Assembly (NCBI GenBank): GCA_002435715.1
Contig: DISD01000002.1
Location: 22,994-86,993, forward strand
From: Rhodospirillaceae bacterium UBA6219
GTDB taxonomy: Bacteria > Pseudomonadota > Alphaproteobacteria > Rhodospirillales > Magnetospirillaceae
Reading direction: 5' to 3'
DNA: 64,000 nt
The notes beneath the pieces were generated by a model. It was not told where the DNA came from, did no database searches, and saw nothing but the letters and a program-made list of their open reading frames with translations. The translations under genes and the position numbers were made by a program. Positions 17,190 through 26,402 of the stretch are shown piece after piece. Positions within the stretch are counted from its first letter, which is position 1, and every line of letters begins with the position of its first letter.

Positions 17190-19454
17190 TCAGCTTGACA
17201 AGCGCTGACGCCATTCCTCGAGAACCGCCGCCAAGGCGTCTCGCCGAACCGGCTTGGGGACAAAGCCGTTCATGCCGGCCTGCGCGCAGCGTTCGCGGTC
17301 TTCGGCCAGGACGTTGGCGGTCATGGCGATAATGGGAATGGTGGTGCATTTCCCCGACATTTCGCGGATCAGCTTGGTCGCTTCGATGCCGTCCATGTCG
17401 GGCAATTGCAAATCCATGAATATCAAATCGTAATCGCCCCGCAGCACCATGGCGACACCGTCGCCGGCGTCACCGGCGATGTCCACGTCATGGCCCATGG
17501 CGTTCAGATAACCGCGGGCCACATCCTGGTTCACCGGATTGTCCTCGATGACCAGCAATTTCATCCGACGCCCTTCGCTGGGAACCGGAACGCTGGAAAC
17601 CGCCAAATCGGGATCTTGTCGTGCCGACAGGTTGAACGCCACCTGATGCACGGTTTCAACCAATTCGTCATGGCGATAAGGCCCGGCCAGAACCTTGGAT
17701 GCTCCCCGTGACAGGGCTTCTTCGATCAGCTCACGGTCGCCACCCGGCACCGAAACCACCACCTTGACCGGGGCAAGGTTGCTGTCGTTGCGCATCATGC
17801 TGAGAAGTTCCATGCCGCCCATCAGCGGCATGTCCTGGTCGGCCACCACCACCAAACGCTCCAAGGGGGCGTTGGCGGCGCGCATCCAAACCAAGGCGTC
17901 GGACACCGTGCTGACCCGCGTCACCACGGCGCCAGCCCGTGCCAAGGTGACTTCCACCACATGGCCGCTGAGAACCAGATCGTCCACCACCAGGACCGGC
18001 ATGCCGGCCAGGGGCTTCGCATGGCTTTCGGTTCGCGGCTGATCGTCACAGGGCAAGTCGACTTCGAACCAAAACGTGCTGCCCTGGCCTTCTGCCGAGG
18101 AAAAGCCGATCTCGCCTTCCATCCCCTCGACGATGCGGCGACAAATGGCCAAACCCAAACCGGTGCCACCGAAGCGCCGCGACGTCGAGGAATCGGCCTG
18201 GGCGAACATGCCGAACAGGTTGGCCTGGGCTTCTTGTGGAATACCAACACCGGTATCGGTCACCTCGAAGCGAACACGCAGGTCGGAAATCGCCTGGATG
18301 GTCACGCAGATGGCGCCGTTTTCGGTGAACTTGGCCGCGTTGCCCACCAGGTTAAGGACGACTTGGCGCAAACGCCCCGGATCCCCCAGACGAACACCTT
18401 CGACACCGTCAGCCACCAGATAATGCAGGTCGACCGGTCGGCCACGCAGGCGCGGCGACACCACGTCGACCGCCCCTTCCAACAGCTCGGTCAGATCGAA
18501 AGGCACGCGTTCGAATTCCAACTTGCCGGCATCCAACTTCGAAAAGTCCAAGATGTCGTTCAAGATGGTCAGCAAGGATTCGGCCGAATTGCGGATGGTT
18601 TGGGCGAAACGCAGCCGATCGGGGGTCAAGCCGGTGTCGATCAGCAATTCCGTCATCCCCAGGATGCCGTTCATCGGGGTGCGGATTTCATGGCTCATGG
18701 TAGCCAGGAATTCCGACTTGGCCCGGGCGGCGCCTTCCGCCTGACGACGGGCCTCGTCGTTTTCGGCCGCCAAACGCACCAAGTCGTTATTTTGTTCCGC
18801 CAGCTGGGTTTCTTGCAGGCGCCGGGCCAAATCCAGCTGCCAAACCACGAAGACCAGACACAGCACGGCAAAAAAGAAGAAACCGGCCATGATGACGGCC
18901 ATGCGGGTAATGCGCAGGCCGGCCTGCGACATCGCCTCGCGGCGGTCGGCATAAACCTTGGCCACCATCACCCCCTGCCCGGTCATCTGCGGCAAAGGCA
19001 GGATCGACGTCACCAGGTCGACGTTCTCGACCGCCCCGTCGATCGTGGTCAAGCGATCGTAATGATCAAGGTGAGCGACAGGAGCACCTTCGACAGCGCG
19101 ACGAATGTCGTCGGGCGAGGCATGCACTTTGCCGATGTCACCGGAATCGGTGGAATAGATCACCGTTCCGTCCATGGTCATAATGCAGACCTTGACCACG
19201 TCGGTGCCGACAAGAAAGCGTCGGACCTTGTCGTCTTCTTGGGCCAAGGCTTGGGAATCGCCGTCGATGTCTTTCCACACCGTGTTGGCGAAGGATCGGA
19301 TCAGACTGCGATTGGCGACTTGGGTGGCGTCGACGATGCTGTCTTGCAACATCGAACGCACACTCAGCAAGGTGCCGACATAGACCAGCGACGCCAGGGC
19401 CGTGACCAGGCAAATGAACACCAGATTGAAGTTCGGAGCCTGTTTCGTGCTCAT
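17190..19454 (-). CDS. membrane hybrid sensor histidine kinase with two receivers
   Basis: 754 residues. TM1 about 10-32, periplasmic sensor about 33-180 (no named fold seen), TM2 about 183-206, short coiled linker, HisKA with His255 in FLATMSHEIRTPMNGILGM, and HATPase with GDPGRLRQVVLNLVGNAAKF and TDTGVGIP. Receiver 1 (about 497-610) has Asp in VVADQDMPLMGG. Receiver 2 (about 632-750) has Asp in LIFMDLQLPDMDG. Its start overlaps the HD-GYP regulator stop by 4 bp, so the two are coupled and the regulator is the likely output of this kinase. Confidence 0.9.
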   Translation of the reverse strand: MSTKQAPNFNLVFICLVTALASLVYVGTLLSVRSMLQDSIVDATQVANRSLIRSFANTVWKDIDGDSQALAQEDDKVRRFLVGTDVVKVCIMTMDGTVIYSTDSGDIGKVHASPDDIRRAVEGAPVAHLDHYDRLTTIDGAVENVDLVTSILPLPQMTGQGVMVAKVYADRREAMSQAGLRITRMAVIMAGFFFFAVLCLVFVVWQLDLARRLQETQLAEQNNDLVRLAAENDEARRQAEGAARAKSEFLATMSHEIRTPMNGILGMTELLIDTGLTPDRLRFAQTIRNSAESLLTILNDILDFSKLDAGKLEFERVPFDLTELLEGAVDVVSPRLRGRPVDLHYLVADGVEGVRLGDPGRLRQVVLNLVGNAAKFTENGAICVTIQAISDLRVRFEVTDTGVGIPQEAQANLFGMFAQADSSTSRRFGGTGLGLAICRRIVEGMEGEIGFSSAEGQGSTFWFEVDLPCDDQPRTESHAKPLAGMPVLVVDDLVLSGHVVEVTLARAGAVVTRVSTVSDALVWMRAANAPLERLVVVADQDMPLMGGMELLSMMRNDSNLAPVKVVVSVPGGDRELIEEALSRGASKVLAGPYRHDELVETVHQVAFNLSARQDPDLAVSSVPVPSEGRRMKLLVIEDNPVNQDVARGYLNAMGHDVDIAGDAGDGVAMVLRGDYDLIFMDLQLPDMDGIEATKLIREMSGKCTTIPIIAMTANVLAEDRERCAQAGMNGFVPKPVRRDALAAVLEEWRQRLSS

Positions 19455-20521
19455 GCCAATTGCTCGACCGAACCTTCATAAGCCACTTCGTCGGCGAACT
19501 TGGATTTGATCGTCATCACCTGATCCCACGCCGCCAGAAAGGCGTCGACACAAGCGGCATCGAAATGGCTGCCTTTGCCCTCGACCAGGAAATCACGGGC
19601 CTTTTCCACCGACCACGCCAGTTTGTAAGGGCGTTCGCTGGTCAACGCGTCGAACACGTCGGCAACGGCGACGATCCGACCGGTCAAGGGAATGTCTTCT
19701 GCCGACAATCCCTTGGGATAACCGCTGCCGTCCCACTTTTCATGATGGGTCATGGCGATTTCCGCCCCCATGGCGATCAGTTGCGAGGCGCTGCCGTCCA
19801 AAATCGCGTGACCGATTTCGGGGTGACGCTTCATCACCTGGAATTCCTGCTCGTCCAAACGGCCGGGCTTCAGCAAGATGCCGTCGGGAATGCCCAGCTT
19901 TCCCACATCGTGCATGGGCGACGCCCGCAAGATCAGGTCGCACAGATCCGGCGCCAGCCCCAGCCCACGGGCGATCAATTCCGAATAATGGGCCATGCGC
20001 TGAATGTGACCGCCGGTTTCCGGGTCGCGGAATTCGGCGGCACGCGACAACCGGACCACCAATTCATGTTCGCGGGCGACGATGGCCTGGGTGGCCTTGC
20101 GCACTTCGTCGGCCAGCCAGCGATTGCGGTCGGAAAGCCGCAAATGGCTGCGCCGCAAGGCCAAAAGGTTGACCAGACGGACCCGGACCTCGGTCGGATC
20201 GACGGGCTTGGTCAAGAAGTCGGTGGCCCCCAATTCCAAGGCCCGCTGTCGCACCGAACGTTCCCCGGCGGCGGTGATCATGACGATGGGCACATCCCGC
20301 CCACCGGGCAACTTGCGCACCTCGGCCAGGAATTGATGGCCGTCCATCACCGGCATCATGTAATCCACCAGCACCAGATCGGGCAATTTCGCCCGGGCGT
20401 CGTCCAGGGCTTTCACCGGATCGGCAAAACATTCCACGGTGACGTCGTCGGCCACGCGCAGGGCGATCTGCTCGAACAGCATCAGGTTCGTGTCGTTGTC
20501 GTCGACAATCTGGATCCGCAT
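19451..20521 (-). CDS. response regulator with HD-GYP domain
   Basis: 356 residues. The receiver at 1-125 has QIVDDNDTN, phospho-Asp in LVLVDYMMPVMDG and Lys in TKPVD. The HD-GYP phosphodiesterase domain at about 165-335 has the HD pair in MHDVGKLGIPDGILLKPG; the signature HHEKWDGSGYPKGL contains the GYP. HD-GYP proteins hydrolyse cyclic di-GMP, so phosphorylation probably changes its level. It is translationally coupled to the hybrid kinase downstream and lies 10 bp after the larger PAS hybrid kinase, so either could phosphorylate it. Confidence 0.92.
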   Translation of the reverse strand: MRIQIVDDNDTNLMLFEQIALRVADDVTVECFADPVKALDDARAKLPDLVLVDYMMPVMDGHQFLAEVRKLPGGRDVPIVMITAAGERSVRQRALELGATDFLTKPVDPTEVRVRLVNLLALRRSHLRLSDRNRWLADEVRKATQAIVAREHELVVRLSRAAEFRDPETGGHIQRMAHYSELIARGLGLAPDLCDLILRASPMHDVGKLGIPDGILLKPGRLDEQEFQVMKRHPEIGHAILDGSASQLIAMGAEIAMTHHEKWDGSGYPKGLSAEDIPLTGRIVAVADVFDALTSERPYKLAWSVEKARDFLVEGKGSHFDAACVDAFLAAWDQVMTIKSKFADEVAYEGSVEQLA

Positions 20522-20531
20522 GTCGGGCCTT

Positions 20532-23500
20532 TCAGTTCCGAGTACCGGGTCGGGTCAAATGTTCCAAGGTTTCCTTGGCCACGTCGACGACCGCTTTTTC
20601 CAAAGTCGCGATATCGCCTTCCCCGTCCTTGCCGGCTTTTTCCAGCCGTCCGGAAGCCGCCGCAAGGCGTGCGAACCCCAAATTCGAGGCCGCCCCCTTC
20701 AGGGAATGGGCGGCAGCGGCGACGGCGTCATACTGCCCCAGATCCCGAGCCGCGGCGATTTCCCCCAACCGAACCGAAATACTGGCCCGGAAGGATCCCA
20801 GCAAGGTGTTGAAGGACTCATCCCCCAAAACGTCACGCAGGTCCAACTGGACCTCGTCATCGACCAACGGGGCCGACGGAGCCGGCGCGGTGGCGACCTC
20901 GGACAGGACGACGGGGGCGGAAACACAGGCCGTGCGGTCGTCCCCCCGGCTGTCGATGATCTTGACCGTCCACCGTTCCAGCACCGCCGCCAAGCGATGG
21001 CGGTCGATGGGCTTGGCCAGGTAATCGTCCATACCGGCGGCCAGACAGGCGTCACGGTCACCGCTCATGGCGTTGGCGGTCATGGCGACGATCACCACCT
21101 CGGCCTTGCCCCCCGGCAGACCACGAATGATACGGGTGGCGGTCAGTCCGTCCATACGGGGCATTTGCATGTCCATCAGGATCAGGTCGTAATCGCCACG
21201 CTCGACCAGGGTCACCGCCTCGGCCCCATCATCGGCGACATCGGCCCGGTGTCCCAACTTGGCCAGCAAGCCCACCGCCACTTGCTGGTTGATGGGATTG
21301 TCCTCGACCACCAGGATGCGCAGCGCGAAAGACGCCACGTGGTCCGTGTGCTCGACCGGCGACTGATGGCCGGCATGGTCGGTCCGCCCGCGTCCCAAAT
21401 GGGTCATCAGGCTGTCCAGCAGATCGCTTTGCCGGACCGGTTTGGACAAGATGTCGTCCAGACGCAAGGCATGGTCGGTATGCCGCAAATCAGAAGGATT
21501 GGCCGACGACGCCATCACCAGTTTCAACTGCGCGCAGGACGGATCGGCGCGCAACACCGCAGCCAGGTCCAGGCCGCTCATGCCCGGCATGTGATGGTCC
21601 AGCAGGATCAACTGGTACGGCTCGCCCGCCTGCTGGGCATGGCGGACCGCCAGCAAACCGGCGGACGCGCTTTCCGCCAAGCCGACCCGAGCCCCCCAAT
21701 TTTGCAATTGGTGTTCGAACACTTCGCGATTGGTGGGATTGTCGTCGACCACCAGCACATGCGCCCCAGCCAAGGGATTGTCCAGTTCATGGCCGGGTAA
21801 TTCTTCGTCGCTGCGGCGCAAGACGACTTCGAACCAGAAGATCGAGCCCTTGCCTTCAGTGCTGTCAAACCCGATCTCGCCGTTCATCAAGTCGATGATC
21901 CGTTTCGAGATGGCCAAGCCCAGCCCGGTCCCGCCATAACGCCGGGCGGTCGACGAATCAGCCTGGGTGAACATGGTGAAAAGCCGCGCCTTGGCGGCAT
22001 CCGAGATACCGATACCGGTATCCACCACTTCGATGCGCAGGCGCATCATGTCGTCGAAATCGGGGATCACCCGTACCCCGATATGGACCGACCCCGCTTC
22101 GGTGAACTTGATGGCGTTGCCGGCCAAGTTCAGCAGCACCTGGCGCAGACGGCCGGCATCGCCGAAATAAATCCCCCGCACGTCCGAGGGAACCGAGTAA
22201 GTCAGCTCGACATCGCGACCCTTGACCCGAGGCGCCAGGATGTCCACCACCCCTTCCACCAGCGGGCGGATCTCGAAGGGGCCGTATTCGAATTCCAGCT
22301 TGCCGGCTTCCATCTTGGAAAAGTCCAAGATGTCGTTGATGATGCTGAGCAACGCTTCGGCCGAAGTTCGAACCGTATTGGCGAAATGCTGTTGCTCGCG
22401 GTTCAACTGCGTATCCAGCAACAGCCCGGTCATGCCGATGATGCCGTTCATCGGGGTGCGGATTTCGTGGCTCATGGTGGCCAGGAATTCCGACTTGGCC
22501 TGGTTGGCCGCTTCGGCCCGGCCCACCGCCTCCTTCAACATTTCCTCGACCCGCTTGCGGTCGGTGATTTCCTTATGAATGCCGGCGACGCGGATGGCAC
22601 GGCCTTGGGCGTCACGGTCGATGACACGCCCGGACGCCATCACCCAACGCCAGCGACCATCCTTGTGGCGCATGCGGAACTCGGCTTCGTAAGCCGGCAA
22701 GTTTCCGCTGACATGGTTCTCGAAGCTTGCAAAGGTGGCGTCTTTGTCGTCGGGATGCACTAGGTCGCGCCAGGTTTGCCCCCGCGGTAACACTTCGTCG
22801 GCGCCATAGCCCAGCATGGCGGTCCATTGGTCGCTGAAAAAGGCTTCGTCGGTCCGGGTGTTCAGCATCCACAGACCGATGGCACCGGCATCCAAGGCGA
22901 TTTGCAGGCGGCGTTCGCTTTCCCGTAACGCCGATTCCATGCTTTTGCGAGCGGTGATGTCGGTACGGATGGCGATATATTGGCGCGGACGCTCCAAATC
23001 GTCCAAAATCGGCACGATGGTGGCGTCCACCCAGTACAGCGAACCATCCTTCTTGCTGTTGCAGATTTCGCCGCGCCACACCTGACCGTTGCCGATGGTC
23101 CGCCACATGTCGGTGAACATTTCACGCGGATGCAGGCCGGAATTGACGATCCGATGGTTCGAGCCCAGCAATTCCTCGGTGGCATAACCGCTGATGTCAC
23201 AGAATTTCTGGTTGGCGTAAATGATGGTGCCGGTATGGTCGGTGATGCTGACGATGGCGTGCTGGTCCAGGGCGAATTTCTGCCGTTCCAGATCCCGTTG
23301 CGCCTCGGCCCGCTCGTGCGTCAATCGCGAGATGATGGCACTCAGCGCTTCGATGCCGGTGTCGTCTTCGGGCAATGGCGGCTGCCCCCCCACCGCCAGG
23401 ATCTCGTTGACGCTGCTGCGCAAAGAAGCCATCGCACGGGCCTGAATCGCCGTGTCCTCACGCAGTTTGGCGTTGGTTTTGGTCAGTTCGCCGGAACTCA

Positions 23501-23720
23501 GTTCCAAAGACCGGTTGCGTAAGGTCAGGTCGCGTTCGTGCTGGTCGTAGGTTTCGCCCACCCGGCGGATCAAATCGGGCAAGCCGTCCAGCAGACGGGC
23601 GACGGAGGGCGGCAATTGGGTCCGGTCAAGCTCGCTCAGACTGTGCAAGAAGGCGGCTGCGGCGTCATCGTCATCCACCGCGAACGCTCGTCGAACCTGC
23701 CTTCCCAACAGACGATGCAA
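20532..23720 (-). CDS. PAS hybrid histidine kinase with two receivers and Hpt
   Basis: 1062 residues, no membrane segment. N-terminal helical region (1-150), PAS (about 155-270, QHAIVSITDHTGTIIYANQK), second PAS with PAC (about 285-400), HisKA (FLATMSHEIRTPMNGIIGM), HATPase (DTGIGISDAAKARLF), receiver 1 (LILLDHHMPGMSG), receiver 2 (LILMDMQMPRMDG) and C-terminal Hpt with His in AAAHSLKGAASNLGF. It thus carries a complete internal phosphorelay. The start is TTG 23720 with GGAGA in the end of the FIST gene, 1 bp after that gene's stop, so FIST and kinase are coupled. Confidence 0.9.
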   Translation of the reverse strand: MHRLLGRQVRRAFAVDDDDAAAAFLHSLSELDRTQLPPSVARLLDGLPDLIRRVGETYDQHERDLTLRNRSLELSSGELTKTNAKLREDTAIQARAMASLRSSVNEILAVGGQPPLPEDDTGIEALSAIISRLTHERAEAQRDLERQKFALDQHAIVSITDHTGTIIYANQKFCDISGYATEELLGSNHRIVNSGLHPREMFTDMWRTIGNGQVWRGEICNSKKDGSLYWVDATIVPILDDLERPRQYIAIRTDITARKSMESALRESERRLQIALDAGAIGLWMLNTRTDEAFFSDQWTAMLGYGADEVLPRGQTWRDLVHPDDKDATFASFENHVSGNLPAYEAEFRMRHKDGRWRWVMASGRVIDRDAQGRAIRVAGIHKEITDRKRVEEMLKEAVGRAEAANQAKSEFLATMSHEIRTPMNGIIGMTGLLLDTQLNREQQHFANTVRTSAEALLSIINDILDFSKMEAGKLEFEYGPFEIRPLVEGVVDILAPRVKGRDVELTYSVPSDVRGIYFGDAGRLRQVLLNLAGNAIKFTEAGSVHIGVRVIPDFDDMMRLRIEVVDTGIGISDAAKARLFTMFTQADSSTARRYGGTGLGLAISKRIIDLMNGEIGFDSTEGKGSIFWFEVVLRRSDEELPGHELDNPLAGAHVLVVDDNPTNREVFEHQLQNWGARVGLAESASAGLLAVRHAQQAGEPYQLILLDHHMPGMSGLDLAAVLRADPSCAQLKLVMASSANPSDLRHTDHALRLDDILSKPVRQSDLLDSLMTHLGRGRTDHAGHQSPVEHTDHVASFALRILVVEDNPINQQVAVGLLAKLGHRADVADDGAEAVTLVERGDYDLILMDMQMPRMDGLTATRIIRGLPGGKAEVVIVAMTANAMSGDRDACLAAGMDDYLAKPIDRHRLAAVLERWTVKIIDSRGDDRTACVSAPVVLSEVATAPAPSAPLVDDEVQLDLRDVLGDESFNTLLGSFRASISVRLGEIAAARDLGQYDAVAAAAHSLKGAASNLGFARLAAASGRLEKAGKDGEGDIATLEKAVVDVAKETLEHLTRPGTRN

Positions 23721-23721
23721 T

Positions 23722-24864
23722 TCAGGTCTCCGACAGGAAAGTGACGGTCATGGTCTGATTGTGCAGCATGCATTGGGTGGTCGAGGAAAACGGAGCGATC
23801 TCGCCGTACGAATAGAACCCGGTCAACGGCACCTGACGTCCCAACACTTGGGACACCGCTTCGACTTCTTCGTCGACGGCGTCCCCCATCACCAGCTTGC
23901 GACCGACGCAGCTGACCAGGATGGCCAAAGAATCGGCACTGATCGGACCGGCTTCCTCCTTTGCCCGTCTGGCAGCGGTTTCGGCGCCATCGACCAGACC
24001 TTCGTTGTTGGCATGCATCAGACGCAAATGACCGTTCAGGTCGATGTCGCCGGCCAGGATCAGCGCCCCTTTTTGTTCGTCGATCCCCAAAATGGTTCGG
24101 ATCAACCCCACCGATCGGCATTCGGCATCCAGCATCTCGAAGGGGAACAACAAACCCGAGGCCGGCAGGTCGCGGGCGTATTCGCCCAAATATTCCTTGT
24201 AAAGGTTAAGCGCCGCCTGGCCATCCAATTCGTAAAGAATGTTGCCGTCAGCCTTGGTGACCCGGCGCGGCGGCCCAAAGGGCTGCCAACCGCCAAAGCT
24301 GCCATGGCTGACTTTCAGGCTGTCGCCGTAAAGCCCGATGGCCACCACCTGGTCCGGGTCGATGCCGTCCGAGGTCAGGGTCAAGGTTTCGACGAAGGCC
24401 CCGCCATCGCCCGCCAAACCACCGGAAATGGGCACCTGCGGACCGACGGCGCCGACCATGCCGTCGATCAGGGCACTGCCGTTGATGCCGACCCCCTTGC
24501 CGAAAACCAGGGCGGCATGCAGATCGGGGGCGGTCAAGGCGTGCCCCAACTGGGCGCCGACCACCGCGGATTCGTCCATGTGGTCCAGACGGGCGGCGAC
24601 ACTGCGCAGCCTGACCTTGTCGAAGGACACCGAGGTGATGACGGCAGTGCCGTCACTCATGCCTTTGGGAGTGATCTCGCCCGCCGTCGAGCAACCGGCC
24701 AGGATGGCCTGTGGAAACGCCCGCCTCAGCGCGGCGAAGCAATCGGGATCGCGCAACAAGTTGACGCCGGCGAACAGCAGCACCAAATCGCTGGGCTGAC
24801 CGACCAAGGGGGCCAAACCGGCATCATCGATGCGCGTCACATTGACTTGCCCCACTTTCATCAT
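23722..24864 (-). CDS. FIST-domain sensory protein
   Basis: 380 residues: FIST N (about 25-220, DLVLLFAGVNLL, ILAGCSTAGEI) and FIST C (about 225-365, ELDGQAALNLYKEYLGE, FYSYGEIAP). FIST domains are predicted to bind small ligands such as amino acids and are often encoded with kinases. No transmembrane segment or signal peptide, so it is cytoplasmic. It is the first gene of the run FIST - hybrid kinase - HD-GYP regulator - hybrid kinase and may give the next kinase its input. ATG 24861 is an alternative start. A 7-bp inverted repeat lies 27 bp upstream. Confidence 0.85.
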   Translation of the reverse strand: MMKVGQVNVTRIDDAGLAPLVGQPSDLVLLFAGVNLLRDPDCFAALRRAFPQAILAGCSTAGEITPKGMSDGTAVITSVSFDKVRLRSVAARLDHMDESAVVGAQLGHALTAPDLHAALVFGKGVGINGSALIDGMVGAVGPQVPISGGLAGDGGAFVETLTLTSDGIDPDQVVAIGLYGDSLKVSHGSFGGWQPFGPPRRVTKADGNILYELDGQAALNLYKEYLGEYARDLPASGLLFPFEMLDAECRSVGLIRTILGIDEQKGALILAGDIDLNGHLRLMHANNEGLVDGAETAARRAKEEAGPISADSLAILVSCVGRKLVMGDAVDEEVEAVSQVLGRQVPLTGFYSYGEIAPFSSTTQCMLHNQTMTVTFLSET

Positions 24865-24890
24865 CGCACCTCGAATACGCCTTTAGCTTG

Positions 24891-24913
24891 GACTGAAACA
24901 TAATACTTCAGTC
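24891..24913 (-). promoter_or_regulatory. inverted repeat upstream of the FIST operon
   Basis: GACTGAA-N9-TTCAGTC, perfect 7-bp arms around an AT-rich 9-bp spacer, 27 bp upstream of the FIST start codon within a 136-bp intergenic gap that is AT-richer than its surroundings. It fits a dimeric regulator site near the promoter. Inference only. Confidence 0.4.
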
Positions 24914-25000
24914 GCTGTCGAGCCCCTATGCGATCACAAGTTACCCAAGTGATGACAACAGGATTCATGGGCGATGTGAACATCCTACAAATGGCACGCT

Positions 25001-25726
25001 TCAGTCCGTGGGATCGAAACGCATACACAAGGTCCGGCCGCCATCCAGCCCCCTCACCGCGGCGCTGACTTTGCGGATCAACCCTAATCCGCGTCCGCTT
25101 TTCGCCACCACGTCCACCGGCTTGGCCAGTTCGGCATCCAGATCATATCCGTCGCCGTCATCCGAGACCCGAATTTCGACGCTTTCGCCCATTGGCCAAG
25201 CAGTCAGACGCACCCGCCGTGCCGCCATGGTCGGATCGGCGACGCGCGCGGCGATCCGGTCATTGAACTCGGCCAGCCCGGCCAAAGAATGACGCAGGTC
25301 GCTGGCCAGCCCCAGATTGCCGTGGATAACGGCATTACCGCAGGCTTCAGCGACGGCCAGCTCGACCCGCATGACATCCAATTTGGGGAAACGGGCCAGC
25401 ACCGCCTCGCAAAACTTATGTGCCGGATCGTTGTAAAGCAGACTTTCAGTCGAAGCCGACAGGCACAACCCGCCATTTTCGACGGCTTGGACCAAATCGG
25501 CGTTCAACGGGCACATCTGGTCACTGGGGCGATATTCGATAAAACCGCTGAAACCGTTGCGCAAGCCCATGGCGACCATGGACATGGGGGCCATCATCAC
25601 CCGGGTGGCGGGGAAATCCAGGAACTCGACATTCGGACAAGCCTCGACCCCCAGCTTGGCGGCACGATAGGCCAAACTGTCCGGAATCCTCCCGCCCTCG
25701 AACAGGATCACTGTTCCCGCCGACAT
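25001..25726 (-). CDS. RsbW-like HATPase (anti-sigma/switch kinase type)
   Basis: 241 residues. The C-terminal HATPase (about 120-240) has the N box VELAVAEACGNAVIHGN, the G1 box VSDDGDGYD and GRGLGLIRKVS, all of the RsbW/SpoIIAB type; no H-box, so it is not a histidine kinase. The N-terminal 100 residues (starting SAGTVILFEGGRIPDSLAYR) match nothing I recognise and make it longer than usual RsbW. ATG 25726 lies 6 bp after the STAS gene stop; GTG 25729 is an alternative. It probably binds and phosphorylates the tandem-STAS protein. No sigma factor gene is near. Confidence 0.83.
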   Translation of the reverse strand: MSAGTVILFEGGRIPDSLAYRAAKLGVEACPNVEFLDFPATRVMMAPMSMVAMGLRNGFSGFIEYRPSDQMCPLNADLVQAVENGGLCLSASTESLLYNDPAHKFCEAVLARFPKLDVMRVELAVAEACGNAVIHGNLGLASDLRHSLAGLAEFNDRIAARVADPTMAARRVRLTAWPMGESVEIRVSDDGDGYDLDAELAKPVDVVAKSGRGLGLIRKVSAAVRGLDGGRTLCMRFDPTD

Positions 25727-25732
25727 CACCCT

Positions 25733-26389
25733 CTAGCCTTCCAACATGAAATCCAAGGCCGACAATTTCAGCAATTGCTCGACCGCGCCATGGACATTGC
25801 GCAACAGCAGGGACTGTCCCCGGGCTTCCGCCTCTTCACGGGCAATCATGATCATGGAAAGGCCGGCGGAATCCATGAACTCCAATCCCGACAATTCCAA
25901 GACGACCCGTTTGCCGGTGGACTGCGCCAAGGTGGCGATGATTTCTTCGAAGGTCTCGTGCTCGGCGAACACCAAACGACCGCTCAGGCTGACACAGCTT
26001 TCGTCATCGCCGGGTTTCGACGGATGCATGTGGTAACCGATGCCGCCGCGCGGCTTCGGCGTCGGCGCGGCGTTGGGCGACACATCCTTGCGCAGGTTCA
26101 GCACCGCGTCCAGATTGGCCAATTCGAAGACCCGGGCCACCGATCCCTTCGGGTTCAACAAGGTAAAGCTTCGATTGTTGCCGGTGGCCTGTTCGTGGGC
26201 CAACAACAACAAACCGATCCCAAAGGAATCCACATGGTCCAACTGAGACAGGTCGACCACCACATCACGCCGAACCTTGTCGGTCACCGCGTCCAGGATG
26301 GGGGTGAAATTGTCCTTGTCGCGAAAGGACATGGTCCCATGCAAAGAAAAACGCACGGTTTCCGCGCTGTGGACCACACTGATTTCCAT
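25733..26389 (-). CDS. tandem STAS-domain anti-sigma antagonist-like protein
   Basis: 218 residues. It has two STAS domains, about 1-95 and 118-218. Each keeps the phosphorylatable serine: HVDSFGIGLLLLAHE in the first and FMDSAGLSMIMIAREE in the second. Most partner-switch antagonists have one STAS domain, so this one could be phosphorylated twice or bind two partners. It lies between its presumptive kinase (downstream) and phosphatase (upstream). The start is ATG 26389 or 26392, both after AAGGA; a TTG at 26413 would overlap the preceding gene. Confidence 0.82.
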   Translation of the reverse strand: MEISVVHSAETVRFSLHGTMSFRDKDNFTPILDAVTDKVRRDVVVDLSQLDHVDSFGIGLLLLAHEQATGNNRSFTLLNPKGSVARVFELANLDAVLNLRKDVSPNAAPTPKPRGGIGYHMHPSKPGDDESCVSLSGRLVFAEHETFEEIIATLAQSTGKRVVLELSGLEFMDSAGLSMIMIAREEAEARGQSLLLRNVHGAVEQLLKLSALDFMLEG

Positions 26390-26402
26390 CATCTCGTCCT
26401 TG

